64,000 nucleotides of DNA from Paenibacillus sp. OVF10. GTDB taxonomy: Bacteria; Bacillota; Bacilli; Paenibacillales; Paenibacillaceae. A program made the position numbers and the translations under genes. Location: NCBI GenBank assembly GCA_022836915.1, contig CP094668.1, positions 2,976,001-3,040,000 on the forward strand. Direction: 5' to 3'. The first letter of the stretch is position 1, and each line of letters starts with the position of its first letter. The notes under the pieces are model-generated. The model searched no databases. It was not told the origin of the DNA and worked only from the letters and a program-made list of their open reading frames with translations. Positions 26,754 through 34,906 of this stretch are shown here, in pieces.

Positions 26754-27794
26754 ATGAATTATGATGTGGAATTGGTTGCAGACCTGCGGACATCAGGTGG
26801 AGAAGTACAGGACGTGATGGTTAATGGTCAATATGCAGGCTCACTTTTCCTTGTGTACAGAGAAGGAGATCGTTTATCAGGTAGTCTTCAGATCGAGCAG
26901 GAGTCTCTGCCAGATGGTACAGAGGAACGTATCGTGGAAAAAGTGCATGCCTATGTCCGCTCTCTTGCAGACGCGTTGGAAGCTGCATATTATGAAGTGC
27001 TGGTTAGTTGTGGCTCATTACATTCGGTTCTGCATAAGCCTGAGTCAGAGACAATGTGGCCGTCTGAAGATATGCATCATGACGAAGACAGCTATGACGA
27101 TATAGACAGCAGTGGAAGTAAGGTAATCCCTGTTTCACAAGCCGAATCGTTTACATATGAAGATCGGGATCAGGTTCTGGAGATGGAAATGGTAAGCGCA
27201 GGACGCAGCATATCGACGTATATATTCAATGATGTCGAAGGTCAGGAACTTGCAGAAGCTTCCTTGAAACAATATGGCGCTGATGTACAAGGTGAAATAC
27301 ACTGGTATGACGAGCCGGAAGAGAATCAATTGGAAGCCGCTGCAGAGTTGCTGGTCAGAGAGCTGGATGAAGATATCATCGATACGATTACGATCCGCAT
27401 GTGGCATCAGGGCAACGAACTTGAGACGCTAGAGTGGGTACATCGCGATTTCTCCGAGGATTTTGAGGATACCGATGAATCGGATCTGGATGAGCTGGAA
27501 GCTGCTGAAGAAACATGTTATGTCATGTTGAAGCGTAAGGATCGGGAGTTCCGGGTATATGAGCTGTTTCTTCAGGAACGAGGTGGATTGCCTGTGGGAA
27601 CAGCAACAATAGACACTTCTCATTCCGATCTGACGGGATACATTGATTTCGAGGTTCCTGGTACCAGCATTCAGCGAAAGAGTCTAGTCGAAGTGTTGAT
27701 GCAGGAGTTGGACAAGGAAATGGAGTTTGATACCTTGCACCTGACGATGTTGTATCGAAATCAGATTATTGATGAAGCCAGAATAGATGGGTAA
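26754..27794 (+). CDS. Acidic protein with three-fold internal repeat, unknown function
   Basis: I do not recognise this 346-aa soluble, very acidic protein. Three segments of about 85-95 residues (roughly 2-90, 135-230, 255-345) share a layout: beta-rich start, Gly-x-Ala-x near the middle, a hydrophobic strand after a Gly (SGSLQIEQ, QGEIHWYD, TGYIDFEV), a helix with ELD or similar, and a final strand before a Gln or Asn turn (DTITIRMWHQ, DTLHLTMLYRNQ). An acidic linker (DMHHDEDSYDDIDSSG) joins repeats 1 and 2. GGAGGAGG lies seven bases before ATG 26754. Confidence 0.7.
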   Translation: MNYDVELVADLRTSGGEVQDVMVNGQYAGSLFLVYREGDRLSGSLQIEQESLPDGTEERIVEKVHAYVRSLADALEAAYYEVLVSCGSLHSVLHKPESETMWPSEDMHHDEDSYDDIDSSGSKVIPVSQAESFTYEDRDQVLEMEMVSAGRSISTYIFNDVEGQELAEASLKQYGADVQGEIHWYDEPEENQLEAAAELLVRELDEDIIDTITIRMWHQGNELETLEWVHRDFSEDFEDTDESDLDELEAAEETCYVMLKRKDREFRVYELFLQERGGLPVGTATIDTSHSDLTGYIDFEVPGTSIQRKSLVEVLMQELDKEMEFDTLHLTMLYRNQIIDEARIDG

Positions 27795-27902
27795 AGGGCA
27801 ACCGCCTTTTACCTTTTTTATGGCTTTAGCCAGTTGAGTGCGTGTAACGTGCGAAACAAAAAACCACCCGCTATGCGGGTGGAGGAATCGAGGGTTTGAC
27901 CA

Positions 27903-27959
27903 CTAAGACCATTCCGATAAAATTGAGATGTTCAGGCTCAAAGAAAGGAATGGTCTTAG
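27903..27959 (+). promoter_or_regulatory. Hairpin sequestering the tnpA ribosome binding site
   Basis: CTAAGACCATTCC (27903-27915) and GGAATGGTCTTAG (27947-27959) form a perfect 13-bp stem. The 3' arm contains the GGA of the binding site and ends one base before the tnpA ATG, as in the translational repression hairpin known from IS200. Confidence 0.75.
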
Positions 27960-28454
27960 ATGGCAAACAAGAGCTATAGCCTAGCTCACACAAAGTGGAT
28001 GTGCAAATACCACATTGTATTCACCCCGAAGTATAGACGGAAAGAAATCTATAATCAAGTGAGAAAAGACTTAATCGAAATTTTTAGACGTCTATGTAAG
28101 TACAAGGGAGTAGAAATTATAGAAGGTCATATGATGCCCGATCATGTTCATATGTTGGTAGCGATTCCACCGAAAATAGCTGTCTCAACGTTCATGGGAT
28201 ATCTAAAGGGGAAAAGTTCGCTAATGATATTCGAGAAGCATGCCCAGCTCAAGTATAAATACGGCAATCGAAAGTTTTGGGCAGAAGGGTACTATGTGAG
28301 TACAGTGGGTCTAAATGAAGCAACGGTAAGAAAATATATTCGTGAACAAGAAGCACATGATCAAGCGTTAGATAAGCTGAGTGTAAAAGAATACGAAGAT
28401 CCATTCAGCAGTAATCGGAGCAAAAGAAGTAAAACCAGTTTAACTGGTGAGTGA
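27960..28454 (+). CDS. tnpA: IS200/IS605 family transposase TnpA
   Basis: The 164-aa Y1 HUH transposase has the HUH motif in MPDHVHMLVAIPP (~60) and the catalytic Tyr in the region KFWAEGYYVSTVG. These enzymes move single-stranded DNA by a peel-and-paste route linked to the lagging strand. The N-terminus LAHTKWMCKYHIVFTPKYRR is typical of IS200. The Lys/Ser-rich C-terminal tail is a usual extension. Its start codon abuts a 13-bp hairpin that should repress translation. Confidence 0.93.
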   Translation: MANKSYSLAHTKWMCKYHIVFTPKYRRKEIYNQVRKDLIEIFRRLCKYKGVEIIEGHMMPDHVHMLVAIPPKIAVSTFMGYLKGKSSLMIFEKHAQLKYKYGNRKFWAEGYYVSTVGLNEATVRKYIREQEAHDQALDKLSVKEYEDPFSSNRSKRSKTSLTGE

Positions 28455-28583
28455 AAGTGACAAACAACACTGAGCCTGAACAGCCCTGCTGTCAGGCTAG
28501 CGTCTTTAGGCGCAGTTTGGCAACAGGGGTTATACCCCAAGAGCAAACCACCCGTTGGACGGGTGGTCCTGATTGTTCTCATT

Positions 28584-28612
28584 TTGACGAAAAATCCATT
28601 TCCCGGTATAGT
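28584..28612 (+). promoter_or_regulatory. Sigma-A promoter of the acetyltransferase gene
   Basis: TTGACG, a 17-bp spacer and TATAGT lie just downstream of the insertion sequence and about 40 bases before the next start codon. Confidence 0.65.
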
Positions 28613-28654
28613 ACCATTAGTTTAAAAGAGATCAGGAAGCGGAGGAGAACAATG

Positions 28655-29197
28655 ATGCACTCATTCAGGATCAGTAGCGAATATATTAACGATGGTTTTC
28701 AAGCGGTTCAGGCGAACCCGGAAGATACGGACGATGTGATGTCGCTGCTGGTGGAGACAGCCGAATGGTTACAGAGCCAAGGTTCTTCCCAATGGAACGC
28801 TCTGCTTAAAGGGGAAGATTCTCATGATACGGCAGGGGCGATTCGGCGTGGAGATGTGTTTGTATTTAAAAAAGGAGCGGACGTAGCGGGGATGGTCATC
28901 CTTTTGGTTCAGCCAAGCCCTTGGGATATTCATCTTTGGGGTTCAAAAGCTCATCCCGAGGATGGTGCAATTTATCTGCATCGGCTGGCGATTCGAAGAA
29001 AATATGCTCAGAGCGGTCTGGGACGGTCCATTTTGCAATGGTCCAGCAGTGGCATACATTTTGAAGGCAAACATACGGTTCGGTTAGATTGCGGAGCGAG
29101 CAACGCAACGTTGAACGCCTTTTACGCGCGGAACGGGTATACTTTTTGGGAGAGACAGATGGTTACAGTACATATGAGAAGCCCGTGGAGCTACTGA
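28655..29197 (+). CDS. GNAT family N-acetyltransferase
   Basis: The 180-aa protein has the GNAT fold: an acyl-CoA loop in YLHRLAIRRKYAQSGLGRSIL (Q/R-x2-G-x-G/A pattern at QSGLGR) and the C-terminal LDCGASNATLNAFYARNGYT typical of the family. The substrate is unknown. GGAGGAG lies seven bases before ATG 28655 (ATG 28652 is also in frame). The open frame continues upstream into the IS element but the promoter at 28584 excludes that part. Confidence 0.85.
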   Translation: MHSFRISSEYINDGFQAVQANPEDTDDVMSLLVETAEWLQSQGSSQWNALLKGEDSHDTAGAIRRGDVFVFKKGADVAGMVILLVQPSPWDIHLWGSKAHPEDGAIYLHRLAIRRKYAQSGLGRSILQWSSSGIHFEGKHTVRLDCGASNATLNAFYARNGYTFWERQMVTVHMRSPWSY

Positions 29198-29462
29198 GCT
29201 GAGAATTCTGAATACCCAATGATTATGTTGACGACAAACGCGAGCGGTTAACAGCTGGATTAAAGCTTTTGCTTCTGAGGGGCACGTTTCATGAATATGT
29301 TGTATATACGAGTTGGTGAACAAAAGCTTGATCAGTGTAGCTTTGATTGAGCGGTTTAAATAGCCAAAAGTTTGCACTATCTTACGTAATATAGATGTTC
29401 CGGCTTCCCTATGTCATAATGGATAGTAGAGTAGTACGTAAGTTAGAAAGGGGAAACTAACG

Positions 29463-30591
29463 GTGAAATTGCTGCAGGCGCTTTTCTTTCCTCCGGAGCA
29501 GCCCGGAGGTGTATCCTCTATGATTCCGTATATGCAAGAGATTTACAACCCCGAGGTGGGAAATGGATCTGTTCTCGTTGCCAAAGCGAATTCGCAACAA
29601 GGGCAGAGAGGAAGTTCAGTTCGAAACGTTTGACTGGACGGAATATCAGGATAGTCCTGTTGTCCAAAAATATATTCAAACCTATCGTGATTATCTTTGG
29701 TGGACCAAACTGCGTATTCAGAAGCCCTATGATCTGATCCATGCACACCACCCAATTGCAGGACTTGCGATGAAAACGGTTTTCCCGGATACACCCCTCA
29801 TTCAGACGATTCACTCTAGTTATGAACGAGAATTAATCCTTAATGGACGCATTGAAACGGATGGACCCGAGCATCGATTCCTGCTTGCGATATATGGTGA
29901 GCTGGAACATCAGGCAGAGCGCCTCTTGACGGTGTCGGATTCGTTCCGTCGTTATCTGGCTCCCTACGTGAAGGAACCTGATGTCATCGGTGTGATTCCC
30001 AATGGATTTGATGAGAAGCGGTTTAAGCCGATTCCTCATGATAATGCGATACCACAACTGGTCACGGTATGTCGGCTTGTTCCGGCAAAAGGGTTGGATA
30101 TTCTTTTCAAAGCTTGTGCGGAACTGAAGGGCCGAGGTCATGATTATGTGTTACATATTATTGGAGATGGACCGATTCGTCCTGATCTGGAAGAATTGGC
30201 ACAACGATTGGGGATCTATAATGAGACCATCTTCTATGGTTACACACTGCACCCTGAGGAATTCATGCCATTCTTTGATATTTTTGTACTTCCTTCACGG
30301 GCAGAAGCATTTGGTTCCGTCTTCGCTGAAGCGGCGCTGAGTTGTCTTGCCCTTGTGGGTACGGATGTAGGTGGTATACCGGAACAGATTGAGAACGGTA
30401 GCAATGGGTTGCTTGTACCGGCAGAAGATCCTTCTGCATTGGCTGAAGCGCTTGAAAAGGTGATGCTGGACCCGGCTTATCGTTATGAACTTGCCCGTTC
30501 AGCGTGTGAAAAAGCCAAGACACATTACTCGCTCGGCAGATCGGTCAATGAGTTGAAAAAGATGTATCTGCAGTTTCCTAGCAAAGCCTAA
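29463..30591 (+). pseudogene. GT4 family glycosyltransferase, one frameshift
   Basis: The product resembles GT-B retaining glycosyltransferases: LHAHHPIAGL-like acceptor region (LIHAHHPIAGLAMKT), VCRLVPAKGLDILFKA nucleotide-sugar loop and the E-x7-E motif in SRAEAFGSVFAEAALS. GTG 29463 with AAAGGGG starts MKLLQALFFPPEQPGGVSSM, the family N-terminus; the frame changes near 29543 (two bases missing, or one extra, in CAAGAGATTT), after which RFTTPRWEMDLFSLPKR joins the long frame. Repaired length is about 376 aa. The sugar donor and acceptor are unknown. Confidence 0.85.
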
Positions 30592-30610
30592 AACGTAGGG
30601 CAAAAAGTGC

Positions 30611-30644
30611 GAGCCGCTGTGATAAACAGCGGCTTTTTGTCATG
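30611..30644 (+). terminator. Rho-independent terminator
   Basis: GAGCCGCTGT pairs with ACAGCGGCT around GATAA, followed by TTTTTG. Confidence 0.85.
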
Positions 30645-30726
30645 TTTAAGGAAAGAGTAACCGCGGTGACTTGTGGTTATGAGGCAAACGGATGCTCATA
30701 TTCATGAAGCACATGGACCGTGAGAT

Positions 30727-31782
30727 TTATATATTGTTGCGTCTACGAAAGGCGCCCCAGCGGTTCAGTACCAATTTGGCAGCCCAGATTAATGCCATAC
30801 TTCCAAAGATGGGGTAAAGGATGGACAGCAGGGAACTGAATCCAAACTGACTGAGTGAGTAACACAACAGCATAATGGTTAATGTAATGAAACGGGGATG
30901 GACACGTATATGTTGTCTGAGTTGCAAGGTCATTCCATAGATATCGGCTACAAAGGTACTGAATATTTCCATGAAAATAAGGGATACATATACAGATTGC
31001 ACTGCCCATCCAAGTTGAAAGGCAATACTACCCATCGGGATTTCGAATTGGATGATGCCGGGCATCTGAGCTGACATGGCAAAATGAGCTGCCATCAGCA
31101 TGAAACCAACGCCAATTCCACCCAAAACTCCACCCCACTTCAGCACATTCCGACTACGAATCTGGTTACCTACTGGCACAAGAACAGCTTGAGCCAACAC
31201 CAGATTGAATGAAGTATACAACAGTGGAGACAGCCACACTTGAATAGGGTTTGAGTCTGTCGTCAGTGTGATGAATCGGGAAGCACCTGGATGATGGATC
31301 GTACTGGTGATCATGAGCAGAGATAACAGGAGCATCATGGGCACGACGATGCTATTCATTTGTAGGATGGCCTGAATGCCCCGACCGAGAAGCAGATATG
31401 TCCCTACAAGTGTGACGATCAGACCTGTCTGATAATGCAAACCCAGATGTTCGACAAAAACGGAACCTGCTCCGGCAAGCATGACACTGTTCACACCAAT
31501 GAGAATGAGAAGGGTTACCCAGGTGATCCATTTGCCTGCCTTGTGGCCGAATAAATGTTTGTTCAGATCCTCATAAGAGCGGGACCCGGTATCGTGAGCG
31601 ATCAGCATCATTTTGGTACCTAACCAGACAAAGAGCATGGTGGATAAGCCTATGGTGACGGTGGCCCATTTGCCATACTGGGTAAAAAACTGCAAAATTT
31701 CCTGCCCTGTAGCGAAGCCGGCTCCGACAACCGTTCCGATGTATGTAAATGCGATCTGCAGCACCCGAAATGCCTGTTTCAT
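30727..31782 (-). CDS. YkvI family membrane transporter-like protein
   Basis: The 351-aa protein has about ten membrane helices and starts QIAFTYIGTVVGAGFATGQE, the unwound first helix (GxGFATGQE) characteristic of the YkvI branch of the APC/LeuT-fold superfamily. It may carry an amino acid or similar solute; no substrate is known. GAGGGGAAACAC precedes the ATG. It is divergent from xpt. Confidence 0.8.
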   Translation of the reverse strand: MKQAFRVLQIAFTYIGTVVGAGFATGQEILQFFTQYGKWATVTIGLSTMLFVWLGTKMMLIAHDTGSRSYEDLNKHLFGHKAGKWITWVTLLILIGVNSVMLAGAGSVFVEHLGLHYQTGLIVTLVGTYLLLGRGIQAILQMNSIVVPMMLLLSLLMITSTIHHPGASRFITLTTDSNPIQVWLSPLLYTSFNLVLAQAVLVPVGNQIRSRNVLKWGGVLGGIGVGFMLMAAHFAMSAQMPGIIQFEIPMGSIAFQLGWAVQSVYVSLIFMEIFSTFVADIYGMTLQLRQHIRVHPRFITLTIMLLCYSLSQFGFSSLLSILYPIFGSMALIWAAKLVLNRWGAFRRRNNI

Positions 31783-31986
31783 GTGTTTCCCCTCTCAGGC
31801 CCCTGTTTAGTTTGGACATGCGGGTACCATGGTACAAGGTATGCTTGACCCACGAAAGTCATGACAATCGATAATGAGCTTTGGCTTGAATTGCGTCCCA
31901 AGGAAAGCGCCCAGGCAATTTCGCTTGAACTTATAGATAGATATATGATACTTTTACCTCATAGGATAGGCTTGGGAGGTCAAATC

Positions 31987-32568
31987 ATGGAATTATTGAA
32001 ACAACGAATTTTACAAGAAGGTGTGGTTATCTCGGATCAAGTATTAAAGCTGGATGGTCTGTTGAACCACCAGATTGATCCTGCATTAACGATGGAGATG
32101 GGACGTGAGTTCGCTGCCCGTTTTCGTGAAAGTGGAGTAACTCGGGTAATCACGGTAGAATCCTCAGGGATTCCGGTTGCGTTTGCCGCAGCCTATGAAC
32201 TTGGGGTGCCACTTGTATTCGCCCGTCGCAAAAAAACACTTCTGGCTGATCCTGATGCTTACTGTGAACGTGTACCGTCCTTTACCAAAGGAATTGTAAC
32301 TGACATTATGGTATCCCGCGAGTTCATTCATGAGAATGACCGTATTTTGTTCATTGATGATATCATTGCCAATGGCGATGCCGCTCGTGGCGTCATCAAA
32401 ATTATCGAGCGTTCCGGTGCGGAACTTGTCGGATTCGGCGTTGTGGTCGAGAAAAGTTTTCAGGCAGGGGCACGCACGATTCGTGAACAGGGTATTCCGG
32501 TGGAAGCCTTGGTACGCATTCGTTCCCTGAACGATGGTACGGTACAATTTGACGATAACGAAATGTGA
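31987..32568 (+). CDS. xpt: Xanthine phosphoribosyltransferase
   Basis: Xpt makes XMP from xanthine and PRPP in purine salvage. The 193-aa product has the PRPP loop ILFIDDIIANGDAARG (~124-139) and the type I PRTase fold; MELLKQRILQEGVVISDQVL is the family N-terminus. ATG 31987 follows GGGAGGT; the frame is open upstream but that part is not conserved. In B. subtilis the gene has a purine riboswitch; I could not find one in the 200 bases upstream here. Confidence 0.92.
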   Translation: MELLKQRILQEGVVISDQVLKLDGLLNHQIDPALTMEMGREFAARFRESGVTRVITVESSGIPVAFAAAYELGVPLVFARRKKTLLADPDAYCERVPSFTKGIVTDIMVSREFIHENDRILFIDDIIANGDAARGVIKIIERSGAELVGFGVVVEKSFQAGARTIREQGIPVEALVRIRSLNDGTVQFDDNEM

Positions 32569-32665
32569 CATTTTAAAGGAATAGGGCCTATTTTTTGAAC
32601 TATGCCTTTGCATGACCGCCGATTTCATTTATAATGGGGTTATGTTAGGGAGAGGAGGCAACACC

Positions 32666-32995
32666 ATGGGGAACCAACCGGCAACAGAACAATTTTTTAA
32701 TGATAAGCTGGCGGAATCGAAAGTTCATTTTGAACGTGCCCTGGATTGTAAACATACGGAATTCGATGACCTTTATCCCTATATGATTGAACATCCTCAA
32801 TTTTTCTGGTACAAACGCTATGTTGCCTGGTCAGAATTACTGACGATTGTAGGCTTATGCGAAGAGTTGTCCTTCTCTTGGAAAGAACAATTTACACCGC
32901 ATCAAGTGGAGTACCTTGAAGAACGTGTGATGTCCGCCAAAGTGCTTGATTTTTGGTTCGAGAAGAACGACAGCAAAGAGCACGCGCAGCGGTAA
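32666..32995 (+). CDS. Conserved small protein of unknown function
   Basis: The 109-aa protein is soluble, rich in aromatic residues (HPQFFWYKRYVAWSELL) and mostly helical. AGAGGAGG lies six to eight bases before ATG 32666. I do not recognise a family. It is followed by a strong terminator and is probably monocistronic or cotranscribed with xpt (gap 97 bases). Confidence 0.7.
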   Translation: MGNQPATEQFFNDKLAESKVHFERALDCKHTEFDDLYPYMIEHPQFFWYKRYVAWSELLTIVGLCEELSFSWKEQFTPHQVEYLEERVMSAKVLDFWFEKNDSKEHAQR

Positions 32996-33047
32996 CTTTC
33001 AGTCGGGACATAATTTCGAATGACATGACAGTCCAATACAGTCACGT

Positions 33048-33083
33048 GAGACCTAAATGACTTTTCATTTAGGTCTCTTTTTG
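33048..33083 (+). terminator. Rho-independent terminator
   Basis: GAGACCTAAATG pairs with CATTTAGGTCTC, followed by TTTTTG. Confidence 0.88.
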
Positions 33084-33114
33084 TAAATAAATTTGGAATA
33101 AAGGAGCCATGAAG

Positions 33115-33333
33115 ATGATCAGTGATACAGAACTGGACGCCCTGCGTCTGTCAGGTGAGAAAGTAAGAGTAGTACGGGACGAGCTGGAATCTAACGATGT
33201 AACCGGGATTGTTGTTGCCTGGGATGGCGAGCAGGTACTTATCCGTCGTCAGAATCGACGTGTCGTTAAGCTGGATCGCAGTTACAAATATCAGCTGTTC
33301 AGTGAGCCGCGCCAGAGTCCACTTAGTGAGTAA
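33115..33333 (+). CDS. Small conserved protein, 72 aa
   Basis: The frame starts MISDTELDALRLSGEKVRVV and has a small beta-rich core (VTGIVVAWDGEQVLIRRQNRRVVKLDRSY split over strands) that looks like an SH3-like barrel, suggested by alternating hydrophobic residues; this is inference. ATG 33115 is 8 bases from AAGGAG, while ATG 33109 is only two, so the former is chosen. The C-terminus is rich in Ser and Pro. Confidence 0.65.
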   Translation: MISDTELDALRLSGEKVRVVRDELESNDVTGIVVAWDGEQVLIRRQNRRVVKLDRSYKYQLFSEPRQSPLSE

Positions 33334-33474
33334 CAGCTTATAATTATGGCAGAGCCATGAGCGTTAAATGTTTGGAATTACCATGATTTCTTGGCATAAT
33401 TGACTCACTCGGGAGAGAAGATAGGTACAGTGAGGAAGATCTGTAACTATAGCCGAGAGGGTGTGCTACAAGCC

Positions 33475-33804
33475 ATGACATTGATGAATGATAAAGTTCA
33501 TGCCTACAAGGATCAGATTGGAGCATTAAGCGATGTACTGCCAGGTGTGGTGAAGTCATATCATGAGTTTACGGGAGAATGCTTCCAACCAGGCGTGATT
33601 GATGCCAAGACAAAACAGCTAATTGCACTTGGCATTGGATTATTCGCCAACAATGAGGTATGTACCTTCTACCATGTAGAAGAAGCACGTGCCAAGGGTG
33701 CAACAGATCAGGAGATTATGGAGACCGTAGCCGTGGCCGGAGCTGTTGGAGGAGGACATGCCCTGTCTCAGGGTGCGATGCGAGTGCAGAAGGCGCTGCA
33801 TTAG
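33475..33804 (+). CDS. Carboxymuconolactone decarboxylase/AhpD-like protein
   Basis: The 109-aa protein has the CMD fold signature IDAKTKQLIALGIGLFANNEVC followed by TFYHVEEARAKGATDQEI. AhpD-type members have C-x2-C-x3-H; here the first Cys position is Asn (NEVCTFYH), so a two-cysteine redox cycle cannot run within the protein. The GTG at 33461 and ATG 33475 are both possible starts; ATG follows GAGAGGGTG at a rather long distance. A terminator shared with the next gene follows. Confidence 0.8.
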   Translation: MTLMNDKVHAYKDQIGALSDVLPGVVKSYHEFTGECFQPGVIDAKTKQLIALGIGLFANNEVCTFYHVEEARAKGATDQEIMETVAVAGAVGGGHALSQGAMRVQKALH

Positions 33805-33831
33805 TAAGCAATGCAACATACATTTTAAGTA

Positions 33832-33870
33832 CAAAAAAGGCATCCGGTTAATAACCGATGCCTTTTTGTA
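33832..33870. terminator. Bidirectional terminator
   Basis: AAAAAAGGCATCGG-type arm pairs with CGATGCCTTTTT around TTAATAA; A and T runs flank it on both sides between two convergent genes. Confidence 0.85.
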
Positions 33871-33876
33871 TGTGAA

Positions 33877-34341
33877 TTACATTTTACCTAACATTTTATC
33901 ATACATAAACTGTCCAGTTACCCGACGTGCTGTTACATAGCGGTCATTGAAGTATGGATTCGATAACTTCGTGATGCTTACACCTTTACTGCTGGAGGCA
34001 TGAGCGAATTGTCCGCCGCCGATATATACACCTGTATGTGAAATGCCTTTGCCTGTTGTATTAAAGAACACCAGATCACCTGTCCGAACATTGCTTTTGG
34101 CTACCGGAGTACCTGCTTTGGCTTGCTGCTGAGAAGTACGTGGCAATTCAATGCTGTATTTGTTGAAAAGATATCTCATAAAACCAGAACAGTCGAAGCC
34201 GGCTACAGTCGTGCCACCCCATTTGTAAGGAATACCTGTCATGTTGTTCACTACGGAGTTGATACTGCTTGCCTCTGTGCTTGTTGCCCCGGATGTAAAT
34301 AATACAGCTGCTCCAAAAATGGAGATAATCAGTTTTTTCAA
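33877..34341 (-). CDS. Secreted NlpC/P60 cell-wall endopeptidase
   Basis: The 154-aa protein has a signal peptide (MKKLIISIFGAAVLFTSG..., cleavage near residue 25) and a full NlpC/P60 domain: catalytic Cys in FDCSGFMRYLF, His in ISHTGVYIGG and a third polar residue in FAHASSS. It cuts between D-Glu and the diamino acid of peptidoglycan stems. TTG 34341 gives the classic MKKLI start with AGGGAG ten bases away; TTG 34347 is too close. Its leader carries a c-di-AMP riboswitch, tying its expression to osmotic and wall status. Confidence 0.9.
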   Translation of the reverse strand: MKKLIISIFGAAVLFTSGATSTEASSINSVVNNMTGIPYKWGGTTVAGFDCSGFMRYLFNKYSIELPRTSQQQAKAGTPVAKSNVRTGDLVFFNTTGKGISHTGVYIGGGQFAHASSSKGVSITKLSNPYFNDRYVTARRVTGQFMYDKMLGKM

Positions 34342-34361
34342 AATCAATGTTCTCCCTTCGA

Positions 34362-34472
34362 TGCCTACGGAGTTAGCTAAGGGTTCGGTAGAAGGTTCCC
34401 TATATTTCCTATGTATAAGAATAATTCACCCAAATTGGTTCCCCCGTTTTCAAACATGAAACTCGGCAATGA
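34362..34472 (-). ncRNA. c-di-AMP riboswitch (ydaO/yuaA type)
   Basis: On the minus strand the leader contains CGGGGGAACCAATTTGGGTG, ATAGGGAACCTTC, CCGAACCC and TAGCTAACTCCGTAGGC in that order, the hallmark conserved blocks of the ydaO motif; the ends (GCCGAG and CTCCGTAGGC) can form the closing stem. Binding of c-di-AMP normally turns expression off. The motif often precedes cell-wall hydrolases and potassium or osmolyte transporters, as here. Confidence 0.92.
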
Positions 34473-34499
34473 ATAATTAAGTTTTTGTAACTATTTGAA

Positions 34500-34528
34500 A
34501 CTATATTGCATAAATGCGTAATTGTCAA
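34500..34528 (-). promoter_or_regulatory. Sigma-A promoter of the riboswitch-NlpC/P60 transcript
   Basis: On the minus strand TTGACA, a 17-bp spacer and TATAGT place the start near 34493, about 20 bases before the riboswitch. Confidence 0.8.
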
Positions 34529-34906
34529 ACCCATTTAAAACCCTTCGTAATACCTCAATGTTAGCGGAATTAAGGTTTTTATATGAAAGAAGGGATTAAA
34601 TTTGGGTATCATTCATGACAAAAACGTCATTATTGATTCGTTTAAGACGAATTTGGATAAATAAATAGGTTTGTCATGAGTTAAAAGAACTATTCCTTTA
34701 TGTAGAATTAGAGAGATTATATTCATTAAGTTGCATATATTGACAAAAATCGATTTTTTGCATATTATCTGATTATCCAATCCACATATTGGATTAAAAT
34801 TGATTTTATTTTGCGATAAATACAAATAAAGGAGGTTTGGGGACGCTTATCATAGGTAAAGTAGAAGTGGCAGATTTATAAAAACGAACATAGGAGAGTG
34901 TTACAT
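34529..34906. other. AT-rich intergenic region without a clear gene
   Basis: About 380 bases, very AT-rich, lie between the divergent riboswitch promoter and the pectate lyase. A small hairpin ATGAC-AAAAAC-GTCAT lies near 34614-34630 and an AAAGGAGG at about 34830 has no usable start at a normal distance. A minus-strand frame at 34613-34825 has no binding site and unlikely composition. The pectate lyase promoter must lie here but I cannot place it. Confidence 0.5.

Larger units (their letters stand above)
27861..28567 (+). mobile_element. IS200/IS605-type insertion sequence
   Basis: A single tnpA (Y1 transposase) is flanked by subterminal hairpins: CCACCCGCTATGCGGGTGG at 27864-27882 and ACCACCCGTTGGACGGGTGGT at 28547-28567. 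IS200-type elements have no inverted terminal repeats and no target duplication and are recognised by such hairpins. Exact ends cannot be fixed; they should lie within about 20 bases outside the hairpins. There is no tnpB. The coding frame is intact, so the element may be active. Confidence 0.85.

Noticed and set aside
31783..31986. Purine riboswitch upstream of xpt
   Set aside because: The conserved core and loop blocks of the purine aptamer are absent from the 200-base leader.
34613..34825. 70-aa minus-strand frame
   Set aside because: AT-rich, no ribosome binding site, no recognisable composition or neighbours that would support it.
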